Assembly: GCA_964489525.1 (NCBI GenBank)
Contig: CAZAYY010000006.1
Span: forward strand, 62,001-126,000
Length of the DNA stretch: 64,000 bases
Direction of reading: 5' to 3'
Source of the DNA: CAZAYY01 sp964489525
Lineage (GTDB): Bacteria; Chloroflexota; Anaerolineae; Anaerolineales; JABWBV01
Below, piece after piece: positions 35,236-45,180 of the stretch. Each line of letters opens with the position of its first letter. Position 1 is the stretch's first letter. Position numbers and translations under genes: made by a program. Under the pieces are notes generated by a model. It was not told the DNA's origin and searched no databases. It was given only the letters and a program-made list of their open reading frames with translations.

Positions 35236-36921
35236 ATGATTAAAACTGGCGCAGAAATTTTATGGGAATGCCTGGTGCGTGAAGGTGTAGAGGTGGTCTT
35301 TGGGTACCCTGGCGGGGCAATTATGCCCGCTTACGATGCCATGCTCGATTACCCGATTCACCATGTACTGGTTCGCCACGAACAAGGCGCCGCTCATATG
35401 GCCGACGGCTACGCTCGGGCAACCGGTAAAGTCGGCGTTGCGATGGCCACCTCCGGCCCTGGAGCCACCAACCTGGTGACGGGAATTGCCACAGCCATGA
35501 TGGATTCCACCCCAGTGGTTTTCATTACCGGCCAGGTGGCCGCACACCTGATTGGCGGCGACGCCTTTCAAGAGATTGACATTTCAGGTATCTCCCTGCC
35601 CATTACCAAGCACAACTACCTGGTGACCCGCGCCAGTGAAATTGCCCAGGTCATTCGCGAAGCCTTTTATATTGCTCGCAGTGGGAGGCCTGGGCCGGTG
35701 TTGGTGGACATTTGCAAAAATGCCCAGGTGGAGAAAACAGAATTTGTTTACCCCGAACAGGTTCGCCTGCCAGGCTACCACCCACCCCGCCATGCCCCAA
35801 AACCAGACCTGGAAAAAGCCGCCAACCTTATCGCCCAGGCTCGCCGCCCGGTCATCCTGGCGGGACACGGGGTGCTTAAATCCGGGGCCATGGCAGAACT
35901 GCGCGCTTTCGCTGAAAAGACCCAAACCCCGGTTTCAATGACCCTTTTAGGCCTGGGCGCACTGCCTGCTTCCCACCCGCTCAGCCTTGGCATGATGGGC
36001 ATGCATGGCGAAGCCTTTGCCAACAACGCCATCCAAAACGCCGACCTGCTTCTGGCATTTGGGATGCGTTTTGATGACCGGGTCACCGGAAACCTGCGCA
36101 CCTATGCGCCGCGTGCGCAAAAAATTCACATTGAAATTGACCCCTCGGAACTGCACAAGAACGTGCGGGTGGATGTTCCCCTGGTGGGCGACCTGAAAAC
36201 CGTTCTTGGTGACCTCATTCCAATGGTCTCCCCTGGCGACCATGAAGAATGGATGGACCAGATTGAAGCCTGGAAAACGGAAACCCGCGAACGGGATATT
36301 TTGGCCTGGAAAGAAGATGGCATGCTCTATGCTTCCCATGTCATCCGCGACATCTGGCAGCATACCAGAGGCGATGCAATCGTTGCAACCGACGTCGGCC
36401 AACACCAGATGTGGGCCGCCCAATATTACCACCTGGAACAACCCTACCGCTGGCTCACTTCCGGCGGGGCAGGCACGATGGGTTTTGGCATGCCCGCGGC
36501 AATTGGGGCCTGGTTTGGCCACAAAGACCGGGAAATTTGGGCGCTGGTGGGGGATGGCGGCTTTCAAATGACCCAGGCCGAACTGGCCACGGCCATCAAC
36601 GAGGGGGCCAATGTCAAAATTGCGATTCTCAATAACAGCTACCTGGGGATGGTGCGGCAGTGGCAGGAATTCTTTTTTGAAAAACGCTACTCCGCAGTTC
36701 AAATGAAAAACCCAGACTTTGTTAAATTGGCGGAAGCCTACGGAATTCCAGCCCGCAAAGTGCGCACCCGCGAAGAAGTGGCTGAAGCCGTCCGCTTTGC
36801 CCATGAAACCCCTGGCCCGGTGCTGTTGGAGTTCGTGGTAGAGCAGGAAGATGCCGTCTACCCAATGGTACCTGCTGGGGCTGACCTGGACGCCATGATC
36901 CGGCGCCCAATCCGCGAGTGA
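35236..36921 (+). CDS. ilvB: Acetolactate synthase large subunit
   Basis: Thiamine-diphosphate enzyme condensing two pyruvates, or pyruvate and 2-oxobutanoate, for valine/leucine or isoleucine. The 561 residues show the N-terminal catalytic Glu in VRHEQGAAHMADGYARA (about 47-63), the central FAD-binding-type domain and the TPP motif GDGGFQM with NNSYLGMVRQWQ near residue 475. AAAGGAG lies ten bases before the ATG. The regulatory subunit gene ilvN follows within 20 bases, so the two are expressed in step. Confidence 0.96.
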   Translation: MIKTGAEILWECLVREGVEVVFGYPGGAIMPAYDAMLDYPIHHVLVRHEQGAAHMADGYARATGKVGVAMATSGPGATNLVTGIATAMMDSTPVVFITGQVAAHLIGGDAFQEIDISGISLPITKHNYLVTRASEIAQVIREAFYIARSGRPGPVLVDICKNAQVEKTEFVYPEQVRLPGYHPPRHAPKPDLEKAANLIAQARRPVILAGHGVLKSGAMAELRAFAEKTQTPVSMTLLGLGALPASHPLSLGMMGMHGEAFANNAIQNADLLLAFGMRFDDRVTGNLRTYAPRAQKIHIEIDPSELHKNVRVDVPLVGDLKTVLGDLIPMVSPGDHEEWMDQIEAWKTETRERDILAWKEDGMLYASHVIRDIWQHTRGDAIVATDVGQHQMWAAQYYHLEQPYRWLTSGGAGTMGFGMPAAIGAWFGHKDREIWALVGDGGFQMTQAELATAINEGANVKIAILNNSYLGMVRQWQEFFFEKRYSAVQMKNPDFVKLAEAYGIPARKVRTREEVAEAVRFAHETPGPVLLEFVVEQEDAVYPMVPAGADLDAMIRRPIRE

Positions 36922-36940
36922 TTTCGCAATGGAGAACCCG

Positions 36941-37513
36941 ATGAAACACACCCTGATTACCCTTGTAGAAAATAAACCCGGCGTGCTCAACCGCGTGGCG
37001 TCGCTCTTTCGCCGCCGCAATTTCAACATTGACTCGCTCAACGTAGGCCGGACCGAAAACCCGGATGTTTCACGCATGACCATCACAGTAGACAGCGCTT
37101 CCACCCAGGCCCACCTTGTTGAAGCCAATCTGTATAAACTGGTTAACGTGATTGACGTTCAGGATGTCACCCACCAGCCATTGGTCATGCGCGAATTGGC
37201 ATTGATTAAGGTAAAAGCCCAACCCGAACAGCGCGCCGAAATAGCCAGCCTTGCAGGCATTTTTCGCGCCAGCATTGCCGATGTTGCCCCAGACTGCGTG
37301 GTCGTGCAAATCACTGCGGCCGAAGAAAAAGTGGACAGCCTGGTGGAACTCCTCCGCCCGTTGGGCATCCTGGAAATGGTGCGCACTGGCAGAGTGGTCA
37401 TGCTGCGCGGGGCCACCAGCGGCGTTCGCCACACCCCGGGAGCCAACGGAAACGGAGCAGCCGATTGGCAGTTTGACATAGAAATGGACGAAACTGAACC
37501 CGATTTCTCATAA
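36941..37513 (+). CDS. ilvN: Acetolactate synthase small (regulatory) subunit
   Basis: A 190-residue regulatory subunit conferring valine feedback on acetolactate synthase. The N-terminal ACT domain reads TLITLVENKPGVLNRVASLF then RRRNFNIDSLNVG; the C-terminal ALS_ss_C domain includes REL.LIKV and GILEMVRTGRVVMLRG. The ATG at 36941 is preferred over 36929 because GGAG lies six bases upstream of it. An acidic tail after about residue 165 is not part of the usual core. Confidence 0.94.
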   Translation: MKHTLITLVENKPGVLNRVASLFRRRNFNIDSLNVGRTENPDVSRMTITVDSASTQAHLVEANLYKLVNVIDVQDVTHQPLVMRELALIKVKAQPEQRAEIASLAGIFRASIADVAPDCVVVQITAAEEKVDSLVELLRPLGILEMVRTGRVVMLRGATSGVRHTPGANGNGAADWQFDIEMDETEPDFS

Positions 37514-37538
37514 CTGAAACCCAAAAAAGGAAAACCTG

Positions 37539-38552
37539 ATGGCAAAAATGTACTATGACAAGGACGCAAGCCCGGCACTGATTCGCAGTAAAAAAGTGGC
37601 GATTATTGGCTTTGGATCACAAGGGCACGCCCACGCTCAAAATTTAAAAGATAACGGTGTAGAAGTTACCGTGGGGCTGCGCCTTGGAGGAAAATCGTGG
37701 GCGAAGGCAGAAGCAGCCGGGCTTCGGACAGCTGAAATCCCTGCAGCAGTGACCTGGGCCGACACAGTGATGGTGCTGGCACCCGACACAGAACAACCGA
37801 AAATTTACGCGGAACAAATTGCACCCAACCTCTCCCCGGGCAAAACCCTGATGTTTGCCCATGGTTTTAACATTCGCTACAATACCATTACCCCGGCCCC
37901 AGGGGTGGATGTCAGCATGGTGGCGCCCAAAGCCCCCGGTCACCGGGTGCGCGAAGTGTTTCAGGAAGGCGGAGGTACCCCCTGCCTGCTGGCAGTCCAC
38001 CAAAACGCCACCGGGCAGGCATTGGAAAATGCCATTGCCTATGCCTGGGGCATTGGCGGCACCCGGGCCGGGGTGCTGCTGACCACCTTTGCGGAAGAAA
38101 CCGAAACCGATCTGTTTGGCGAGCAGGCAGTTTTATGCGGTGGAGTGTCTGCCCTGGTCAAGGCCGCCTTTGAAACCCTGGTAGAGGCTGGCTACCAACC
38201 CGAACTGGCCTATTTTGAAACCATGCACGAATTAAAGTTAATTGTAGACCTGATGTACCGCGGCGGACTGAATTACATGCGCTATTCCGTTTCAGACACT
38301 GCCGAACACGGCGACTATACCGCCGGGAACAAAATTGTCACAGAAGACACCCGCTACGCCATGTCGCAAATCCTTAAGGACATCCAATCCGGTGAATATG
38401 CCCGTGGTTGGATTGAGGAAAACCAGCAAGGCCGCCCCTGGTTCAACCAGCGCCGCCGGATGGAACAAGACCACCTGATTGAACAGGTTGGCGCCCAACT
38501 GCGCGAAATGATGCCCTTTGTGCACCCTGTTACGATTAAACCGGGCGAATAG
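37539..38552 (+). CDS. ilvC: Ketol-acid reductoisomerase (class I)
   Basis: Isomerises and reduces acetolactate and acetohydroxybutyrate using NAD(P)H and Mg2+. The 337 residues match the short class I form. The Rossmann motif is GFGSQGHAHAQNLKDNG (about 24-40), the cofactor-specificity loop LRLGGKSW follows, and metal-ligand regions FGEQAVLCGG and FETMHELKLIVDLMY are intact. AAAAAAGGAAAACCTG precedes the ATG. leuA follows after 15 bases. Confidence 0.96.
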   Translation: MAKMYYDKDASPALIRSKKVAIIGFGSQGHAHAQNLKDNGVEVTVGLRLGGKSWAKAEAAGLRTAEIPAAVTWADTVMVLAPDTEQPKIYAEQIAPNLSPGKTLMFAHGFNIRYNTITPAPGVDVSMVAPKAPGHRVREVFQEGGGTPCLLAVHQNATGQALENAIAYAWGIGGTRAGVLLTTFAEETETDLFGEQAVLCGGVSALVKAAFETLVEAGYQPELAYFETMHELKLIVDLMYRGGLNYMRYSVSDTAEHGDYTAGNKIVTEDTRYAMSQILKDIQSGEYARGWIEENQQGRPWFNQRRRMEQDHLIEQVGAQLREMMPFVHPVTIKPGE

Positions 38553-38567
38553 CCAGGAGAAAACCTA

Positions 38568-40235
38568 ATGAATGCCCCATCCGTCCCAAGGCCCCACACC
38601 AACGCCATCCGTATTTTCGACACCACCCTGCGCGACGGTGAACAATCCCCCGGGGCCAGCCTGACCTCAGGAGAAAAATTGGAAATTGCCCGGGCCCTGG
38701 CGCGCCTGGGAGTGGATGTGATTGAGGCGGGTTTTCCCGCCGCATCTCCGGACGATTTGGAAGCAGTGCGCCGGATTGCAATTGAGGTCGGCTCACCCGA
38801 ATCTGGTGAGAACACAACAGACCCCCGCACCCCACCCATCATTTGCGGATTGGCCAGAGCTGCCTATGCTGATATTGACAAGGCCTGGGAGGCGGTGCGC
38901 CATGCCCAGCGCCCCCGCATCCATACCTTCCTGGCTACATCTCCTATTCATATGCAGCACAAACTGCGTATGGATCCCGAGGAAGTTGTGGAAAGGGTGC
39001 GTGAGATGGTGACATATGCCCTCAGCCTGTGCCCGGATGTAGAATTTTCGCCTGAAGATGCCGGGCGCAGCGACCCGGAGTTCCTGTACTTGGTCCTGGG
39101 CGAGGCCATCAAAGCGGGTGCAACCACCCTCAACATTCCCGACACAGTAGGCTACACCACGCCTGCTGAGTTTGGCGGGCTGATTTCCGGGATTATCGCC
39201 CATACCCCGGGCATTGAAAACGTGGTGGTCTCTGTCCACTGCCATAACGACCTGGGGCTGGCCACAGCCAACACGCTAGCCGGGCTGCAGGCCGGGGCAC
39301 GCCAGGCCGAGGTCACGATCAATGGCATAGGAGAACGTGCGGGAAATACCTCCCTTGAAGAAATCGTGATGGCGCTCCACACGCGCCGCCCGGTTTACCA
39401 CCTGGAAACCGGCATCGACACCACTCAAATTACCCGGGTCAGCCGGATGGTTGCAAATTATACAGGCATTCCAGTCCAGCCTAACAAGGCCATCGTGGGC
39501 GCGAACGCCTTTGCGCACGAAGCAGGCATCCATCAAGATGGAATGCTGAAACATGAAGCCACTTATGAAATCATGCGCCCCGAAACGGTTGGCTTGCAGC
39601 GCTCTTCCCTGGTGCTGGGCAAACACTCGGGCCGTCACGCCCTCAAGGTCCGTCTGGTAGATTTGGGATACGACCTGAACCCAGAGGAATTGGATGAGGC
39701 CTTTACCCGTTTCAAAGAACTGGCGGACAAAAAGAAAAGCGTAACCGATGCAGACCTCGAAGCCCTGGTAGCCGACCAGCTTTACCAACCCCGCGAAATC
39801 TTTGCATTGGATGGCCTGCAGGTGGCCTGCGGCACAATGGGCCTGCCCACGGCAACGGTTCGACTGGTAGGGCCGGATGGACAGCTGCACATTCGCGCTG
39901 CGGTGGGCACCGGCCCGGTGGACGCGGTATACAAAGCCATCGATGAAATCGTAGCTCAGCCTGCCCGGCTGTTGGAATACGCCGTGCGCGCCGTCACAGA
40001 AGGCATTGACGCCATTGGGGAAGTGACCGTGCGCCTGCAAGGCGCGAATGGGGTGAAACTTCGCCGGGCATCCCCGCAGAGCGATAATTTGCAGGTGGTA
40101 ACGTTTGGTGGTCATGGCGCAGATACCGATATCATTGTTGCCAGCGCCAAAGCCTACCTGGCGGCCCTGAACAAACTGCTTGAAGCAGCAGGCGCCTACG
40201 CCGGGGCTGACCTGGAACATCAAAAAAGTATGTAA
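38568..40235 (+). CDS. leuA: 2-isopropylmalate synthase
   Basis: Condenses 2-oxoisovalerate with acetyl-CoA, the first committed leucine step. The 555 residues begin with the HMGL-like barrel signature DTTLRDGEQSPGASL (about 18-32). They include the metal-binding VHCHNDLGLATANTLAG and NGIGERAGN, and end with the LeuA dimer domain (about 420-545) that binds leucine for feedback. In the operon it is distinguished from cimA by the substrate region and by the full regulatory domain. Confidence 0.95.
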   Translation: MNAPSVPRPHTNAIRIFDTTLRDGEQSPGASLTSGEKLEIARALARLGVDVIEAGFPAASPDDLEAVRRIAIEVGSPESGENTTDPRTPPIICGLARAAYADIDKAWEAVRHAQRPRIHTFLATSPIHMQHKLRMDPEEVVERVREMVTYALSLCPDVEFSPEDAGRSDPEFLYLVLGEAIKAGATTLNIPDTVGYTTPAEFGGLISGIIAHTPGIENVVVSVHCHNDLGLATANTLAGLQAGARQAEVTINGIGERAGNTSLEEIVMALHTRRPVYHLETGIDTTQITRVSRMVANYTGIPVQPNKAIVGANAFAHEAGIHQDGMLKHEATYEIMRPETVGLQRSSLVLGKHSGRHALKVRLVDLGYDLNPEELDEAFTRFKELADKKKSVTDADLEALVADQLYQPREIFALDGLQVACGTMGLPTATVRLVGPDGQLHIRAAVGTGPVDAVYKAIDEIVAQPARLLEYAVRAVTEGIDAIGEVTVRLQGANGVKLRRASPQSDNLQVVTFGGHGADTDIIVASAKAYLAALNKLLEAAGAYAGADLEHQKSM

Positions 40236-40241
40236 TTTCAC

Positions 40242-40270
40242 ATAGCAAATTACAAATAGTAATTTGCTAT
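40242..40270. repeat. 12-bp inverted repeat between leuA and leuC
   Basis: ATAGCAAATTAC (40242-40253) and GTAATTTGCTAT (40259-40270) flank an AAATA loop in the 53-base leuA-leuC gap. No T-run follows. It could stabilise the upstream mRNA or modulate leuC translation, whose start is 18 bases beyond. Confidence 0.6.
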
Positions 40271-40288
40271 TTGCGATTGGAAATGGCA

Positions 40289-41710
40289 ATGACACAACCA
40301 AAAACACTTCTTGAAAAAGTTTGGGAAAGCCACCTGGTTGCAGAAGAACCAGGCATCCCGGCAGTATTGTATATTGATTTACACCTGGTCCACGAAGTGA
40401 CCTCTCCACAGGCGTTTTCCGGGCTGCGCCAGCGCGGTTTGCCTGTGCGCCGGCCCGACCGGACAGTGGCTACCATGGACCACTCCACCCCGACCCTGGG
40501 CCTGGCGCTTAACCTGGTGGACGACCTGGCCGCCCGCCAGGTTCGCATGCTTGAAACCAACTGCCGTGATTTCGGCATCCGACTGTACAACATGGACTCG
40601 CCAGATCGGGGCATTGTGCATGTCTTGGGTCCTGAAAAAGGCCTGACGCAGCCCGGAATGACCATTGTATGTGGCGACAGCCATACCGCCACCCACGGCG
40701 CGTTTGGCGCGCTGGCGTTTGGGATTGGCACCAGCGAGGTGGAGCATGTCCTCGCCACCCAATGTTTGCTGCAAGACCGGCCTAAAACTTGCGAAGTACG
40801 TTTTGACGGCCAACTTCAGCCCGGTGTGACCGCCAAAGACATGATTCTTGCCCTGATTGCCCAAATTGGCGTGGGCGGTGGAACCGGCTATGTGTTTGAG
40901 TATACAGGCGAAGCGGTGCGCAGCCTGACCATGGAAGCCCGGATGACCCTGTGCAATATGTCCATTGAAGGCGGTGCACGGGCCGGAATGGTTGCACCGG
41001 ACGAGACCACATTTGAATATCTTTCCGGGCGAGAGTTCGCCCCCCAGGGCAAGGCCTGGGAGCAGGCGCTAGCCCGTTGGCGCGCTCTGCCTTCCGACCC
41101 AGGTGCAGCCTACGACCGCACTGTGGTCATAGACGCCGCGGCGCTGGCTCCCATGGTCACCTATGGGACCAATCCGGGTATGGGCCTGTTTATTCACGAA
41201 CCTGTGCCCGACCCAAACACCGAACCGGATGCCAACCGGCGAGCCGCCCTGCAAAAAGCCCTGGATTATATGGACATTCAACCCGGAAAGCCATTGGAAG
41301 GCCATCCCGTTTCGGTCGTGTTCCTGGGCAGCTGCACGAATTCGCGCCTGTCCGACTTGCGCCAGGCAGCGGACCTGCTGAAAGGCCGCAAAATTGCCCC
41401 TGGTGTGCGCATGCTGGTGGTTCCTGGTTCAGAATCCGTTCGCCGCCAGGCTGAAAGCGAAGGCCTGCACACCATTTTCCTGGAAGCCGGGGCAGAATGG
41501 CGCTACGCCGGTTGTTCGATGTGCATTGCCATGAATGGCGACCAGCTTCAACCCGGCCAATACGCCGTCAGCACCAGCAATCGCAACTTTGAAGGCCGCC
41601 AGGGCCCTGGTGGGCGCACTTTCCTTGCCAGCCCGCTGACGGCCGCTGCCTCGGCGCTGCACGGCAAAGTCACCGATCCACGCACCTTGTTGGCGGCAGC
41701 TACCTTGTAG
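40289..41710 (+). CDS. leuC: 3-isopropylmalate dehydratase large subunit
   Basis: Aconitase-family subunit isomerising 2- to 3-isopropylmalate and, with cimA present, probably citramalate to 3-methylmalate. About 473 residues. Motifs: YIDLHLVHEVTSPQAF, CGDSHTATHGAFGALAFG and the [4Fe-4S] ligands in GSCTNSR and YAGCSMCIAMN. ATG at 40289 is chosen because GGA lies seven bases upstream; 40283 and a TTG at 40271 are in frame. leuD follows after 77 bases. Confidence 0.95.
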   Translation: MTQPKTLLEKVWESHLVAEEPGIPAVLYIDLHLVHEVTSPQAFSGLRQRGLPVRRPDRTVATMDHSTPTLGLALNLVDDLAARQVRMLETNCRDFGIRLYNMDSPDRGIVHVLGPEKGLTQPGMTIVCGDSHTATHGAFGALAFGIGTSEVEHVLATQCLLQDRPKTCEVRFDGQLQPGVTAKDMILALIAQIGVGGGTGYVFEYTGEAVRSLTMEARMTLCNMSIEGGARAGMVAPDETTFEYLSGREFAPQGKAWEQALARWRALPSDPGAAYDRTVVIDAAALAPMVTYGTNPGMGLFIHEPVPDPNTEPDANRRAALQKALDYMDIQPGKPLEGHPVSVVFLGSCTNSRLSDLRQAADLLKGRKIAPGVRMLVVPGSESVRRQAESEGLHTIFLEAGAEWRYAGCSMCIAMNGDQLQPGQYAVSTSNRNFEGRQGPGGRTFLASPLTAAASALHGKVTDPRTLLAAATL

Positions 41711-41787
41711 GCAAGCAATAGGTTTTAACACAAAGTTCACAAAGAAGACTCAAAGAACATTAAACCTTTTTACCCAAAGGAATCCCC

Positions 41788-42384
41788 ATGCAACCCTTTA
41801 CCACGCTACAATCGCGGGTCATTCCCCTGCTGCACAACGATGTAGACACCGACCAGATCATTCCAGCCCAATACTTAAAAGTGACCGATAAAACCGGCCT
41901 GGCTGAAGGGCTGTTTTATCGCTGGCGCTACCTTCCGGATGGCCAACCCGACCCGGCCTTTCCCCTCAACCAGCCCAGCCACCAGGGCGTTGCAGTTTTG
42001 CTGGCGGGGGACAACTTTGGCTGCGGTTCATCCCGTGAACATGCCCCCTGGGCACTGTTAGGCTGGGGGATTCGAGTGGTCATCAGCACTTCTTTTGCGG
42101 ATATCTTTCGCAGCAACGCCCTCAAAAATGGCCTGCTGCCTGTGATTGTGGACGCCCAAACCCATGCAGAACTGGTCAACCACCTGTTTGCTCACCCCAA
42201 CGCCGAGGTCTCGATAGACCTGGCCGCCCAAACCGTTACGCTGCCAGGAGGGCGCCAGGTTTCATTCCCGATTGAACCTTTTAGCAAAGCCTGTATGTTA
42301 GAGGGTGTAGACCCGCTTGGCTACCTGCTGAAAATGGATGAAAAAATCGCCGCATTTGAAAAAGCCTACGAGGACCAGGGATGA
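41788..42384 (+). CDS. leuD: 3-isopropylmalate dehydratase small subunit
   Basis: A 198-residue swivel-domain subunit partnering LeuC. The hallmark LHNDVDTDQIIPAQYLK (about 14-30) and GDNFGCGSSREHAPWALLGWG (about 72-92) are intact. AAAGGAATCCCC precedes the ATG. The 3' end overlaps cimA by four bases (ATGA), indicating translational coupling between the dehydratase and the citramalate synthase. Confidence 0.95.
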   Translation: MQPFTTLQSRVIPLLHNDVDTDQIIPAQYLKVTDKTGLAEGLFYRWRYLPDGQPDPAFPLNQPSHQGVAVLLAGDNFGCGSSREHAPWALLGWGIRVVISTSFADIFRSNALKNGLLPVIVDAQTHAELVNHLFAHPNAEVSIDLAAQTVTLPGGRQVSFPIEPFSKACMLEGVDPLGYLLKMDEKIAAFEKAYEDQG

Positions 42385-43982
42385 CTCACAGCGCCCAGGT
42401 AAAAATTTATGACACCACCCTGCGCGATGGAACCCAACGCGAGGGCATCTCCCTTTCCCTGGCCGATAAGATAAAAATTGCTCTAAGGCTGGACGATTTT
42501 GGAGTTCACTATATTGAAGGCGGCTGGCCGGGCTCCAACCCAAAAGATGCCGAATTTTTCGAAGCCGTCCAGCATATGAACTTCAAACACGCCAAAATTG
42601 CCGCTTTTGGCGCCACCCGCAAAAAAAACTGCCCCCCACAAGATGACCCCAACATCCAGGCCTTGCAAGCTGCGAATACGCCTGTGGTCACCCTGGTGGG
42701 GAAAAGTTGGGACTTGCATGTGCGCGTTGTACTCGAGGTGGACCCAGAAGAAAACCTGGCCATGATTTCGGAAAGTGTTACCTATTTTAAAGACCTGGGC
42801 AAGGAAGTGATTTATGACGCCGAGCATTTTTTTGATGGATACAAAGCCAATCCGGAATATGCCTTACTCACCCTCCGGGTGGCAGCAGAGGCCGGAGCCG
42901 ATTGCGTGGTGCTGTGTGATACGAATGGCGGCTCGCTGCCCTGGGAAATCGGGCAAATTGTTGGCCAGGTCCGAGACGCTTTGAAAACAGCTGGTTTGGC
43001 TGTCGCCCTGGGCATTCACACCCATGACGATGGCGGCTGCGGGGTAGCAAACTCGCTTGCAGCGGTCCAGGCGGGCGCTGTGCAGGTCCAAGGCACCATC
43101 AATGGCTATGGTGAACGGGTGGGCAATGCCAACCTGTGCACCGTCATCCCGGATTTACATTTCAAAATGGGCCGACCCACCAGCATCCCCGCCGACCGCC
43201 TTCCTCGCCTGACAGAACTATCCCACTTTGTCGCCGAACTGGCCAACCTGCCGCATGACGACCACCAACCCTACACCGGCCAGAGCGCTTTTGCCCACAA
43301 AGGCGGCATCCACGTTGCGGCTATGCGCAAAAATCCAGCCAGCTACCAGCATATCGACCCGGCGGCGGTCGGGAACCTGCGCCGGACAGTCGTTTCGGAA
43401 CTTTCCGGGCGCGGCAATGTTCTCGATAAGGCCGCTGAATTCGGGCTGGATGTCAACTCGGCGGATGTCGCCAAAACGTTGGAACGCATTAAAGCCCTGG
43501 AAAACCAGGGGTTCTCGTTCGAATCGGCTGAGGCCTCCATTGCCTTGATGCTCATCCGGCTGAAACCCGGCTATACCCCTCCCTTCGAATTGATTGATTT
43601 CACCGTTCTCGTCCAACACCGGCTCGACCGGGGCATTTTTGCAGATGCTTCCGTAAAGGTCAAAATTGGTAACCAGGTTTTTCACACTGCCGGAGAGGGC
43701 AACGGCCCGGTGAACGCACTGAATGTGGCCCTGCGAAAAGCACTGCACGGCGTTTACCCCCAGTTGGAGCATGTCCACCTTGCCGATTATAAGGTTCGCA
43801 TTCTCGACAGCGACCACGGCACGGCTGCTCGGGTGCGGGTGCTGATTGACTCTCAAACCGATTGGGGCCAGGTGGGGGCTGTGGAGCGTTGGAGTACGGT
43901 GGGTGCCAGTTCAAATATCATCGAAGCAAGCTGGCACGCCCTGACCGACAGCATGGAATTTGCCCTGCTGAACGGCAGATAA
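42381..43982 (+). CDS. cimA: (R)-citramalate synthase
   Basis: Condenses pyruvate and acetyl-CoA to citramalate, opening the threonine-independent route to 2-oxobutanoate and isoleucine. The 533 residues share the LeuA barrel (YDTTLRDGTQREGISLSL, about 9-26) but carry the CimA marker GGWPGSNPKDAEFF (about 47-60), HTHDDGGCGVANSLA and INGYGERVGNANLCTVIPDL. A C-terminal regulatory dimer domain (about 395-530) is expected to bind isoleucine. Coupled to leuD. Confidence 0.94.
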   Translation: MTHSAQVKIYDTTLRDGTQREGISLSLADKIKIALRLDDFGVHYIEGGWPGSNPKDAEFFEAVQHMNFKHAKIAAFGATRKKNCPPQDDPNIQALQAANTPVVTLVGKSWDLHVRVVLEVDPEENLAMISESVTYFKDLGKEVIYDAEHFFDGYKANPEYALLTLRVAAEAGADCVVLCDTNGGSLPWEIGQIVGQVRDALKTAGLAVALGIHTHDDGGCGVANSLAAVQAGAVQVQGTINGYGERVGNANLCTVIPDLHFKMGRPTSIPADRLPRLTELSHFVAELANLPHDDHQPYTGQSAFAHKGGIHVAAMRKNPASYQHIDPAAVGNLRRTVVSELSGRGNVLDKAAEFGLDVNSADVAKTLERIKALENQGFSFESAEASIALMLIRLKPGYTPPFELIDFTVLVQHRLDRGIFADASVKVKIGNQVFHTAGEGNGPVNALNVALRKALHGVYPQLEHVHLADYKVRILDSDHGTAARVRVLIDSQTDWGQVGAVERWSTVGASSNIIEASWHALTDSMEFALLNGR

Positions 43983-44058
43983 AGCGAGGATCGAAAATTT
44001 GCGATTTAATATTTGGAATTTGGAAATTGGAATTTGAAATTTATTAAAGGATAATCCG

Positions 44059-45159
44059 TTGAAAGCGAACCTTGTATTCCTCCCTGGAGATGGCATTGGC
44101 CCTGAAGTGATGGCTGCAGCCGCAGCCGTTTTGGAGGCCGTGGCTGCCCGCTTTGGCCACACGTTTGAAACGGAAACCCACCTGGTGGGCGGCTGCGCCA
44201 TAGATGCTTATGGAATCGCCCTGGCGGACGAAACCCTGGCTGCCTGCCGTCGCGCCGATGCCGTGCTGCTCGGTGCGGTTGGCGGCCCGAAATGGGACGA
44301 ACCCACCGCAAAAGTGCGCCCCGAACAGGGGCTGCTGGCTTTGCGGAAATCCCTGGGGTTGTTTGCCAATTTACGCCCCGTCACCCCTCACCCGGCTTTG
44401 CTGTCTGCCTCACCCATCAAATCCGAGCGCCTGGAAGGAGTGGATATCCTGGTTATTCGAGAGCTGACCGGCGGCATTTATTACGGCCCGCGCGCCCGCA
44501 CCGAAGTAGACGGGCAGCCGCAGGCCTTTGATACAATGGTCTACACCCGCTCAGAAATTGAGCGGGTGTGCCGCCTGGCTTTTTCCCTCGCCCGGCAGCG
44601 CAGAAAAAAGGTCACCTCAGTAGACAAAGCCAATGTCCTCGACACTTCGCGCCTCTGGCGGCAAACGGTAACAGAAGTGGCGCACGATTTTCCCGAGGTT
44701 ACCCTGGAACATCTGCTGGTGGATGCGGCCGCGATGCACCTGCTCACCCGCCCCGCCAGTTTTGATGTGATGGTGATGGAAAACATGTTTGGCGACATCC
44801 TGACGGATGAAGCCTCGGTGTTGTCCGGCTCGCTGGGCAACCTGCCATCCGCTTCGCTGGGCGATTCCATGCCCGGGAGCGGCCAAAACGCGCTCGGTCT
44901 GCCGCGCGGCCTGTACGAACCCATTCACGGCTCCGCTCCGGATATCGCGGGCAAGGGCATTGCCAACCCTACCGGAACCATCCTCTCCCTGGCGCTGGCA
45001 CTGCGCCACTCACTGGGTCTGGAAGATGAAGCCAGGGTAATCGAAGCAGCCGTCAGCAAAGCGCTGGATGCCGGGGCGCGCACCGCCGACCTGGCAGCCC
45101 CCGGCCAACCCGCCCTCAGCACCCAAAAAATGCTTACCCAAATCACAGCACACCTGTAA
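44059..45159 (+). CDS. leuB: 3-isopropylmalate dehydrogenase
   Basis: NAD-dependent oxidative decarboxylation of 3-isopropylmalate; it probably also handles 3-methylmalate for isoleucine. The 366 residues begin KANLVFLPGDGIGPEVMAAA and contain the catalytic Tyr in ELTGGIYYGPR, and VMENMFGDILTDEASVLSGS with metal-binding Asp residues. The start is TTG at 44059 with AAAGG eight bases upstream; no ATG fits. The 76 bases upstream are AT-rich with repeating ATTTGGAAATT-like units. Confidence 0.95.
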   Translation: MKANLVFLPGDGIGPEVMAAAAAVLEAVAARFGHTFETETHLVGGCAIDAYGIALADETLAACRRADAVLLGAVGGPKWDEPTAKVRPEQGLLALRKSLGLFANLRPVTPHPALLSASPIKSERLEGVDILVIRELTGGIYYGPRARTEVDGQPQAFDTMVYTRSEIERVCRLAFSLARQRRKKVTSVDKANVLDTSRLWRQTVTEVAHDFPEVTLEHLLVDAAAMHLLTRPASFDVMVMENMFGDILTDEASVLSGSLGNLPSASLGDSMPGSGQNALGLPRGLYEPIHGSAPDIAGKGIANPTGTILSLALALRHSLGLEDEARVIEAAVSKALDAGARTADLAAPGQPALSTQKMLTQITAHL

Positions 45160-45180
45160 TCTCAGCCAGGATACCCGATC

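Noticed and set aside
35947..37128. 393-codon minus-strand frame
   Set aside because: Antisense shadow of ilvB and ilvN.
39276..40409. 377-codon minus-strand frame
   Set aside because: It is the complement of leuA, whose protein shows clear catalytic motifs; no ribosome site or family match on the minus strand.
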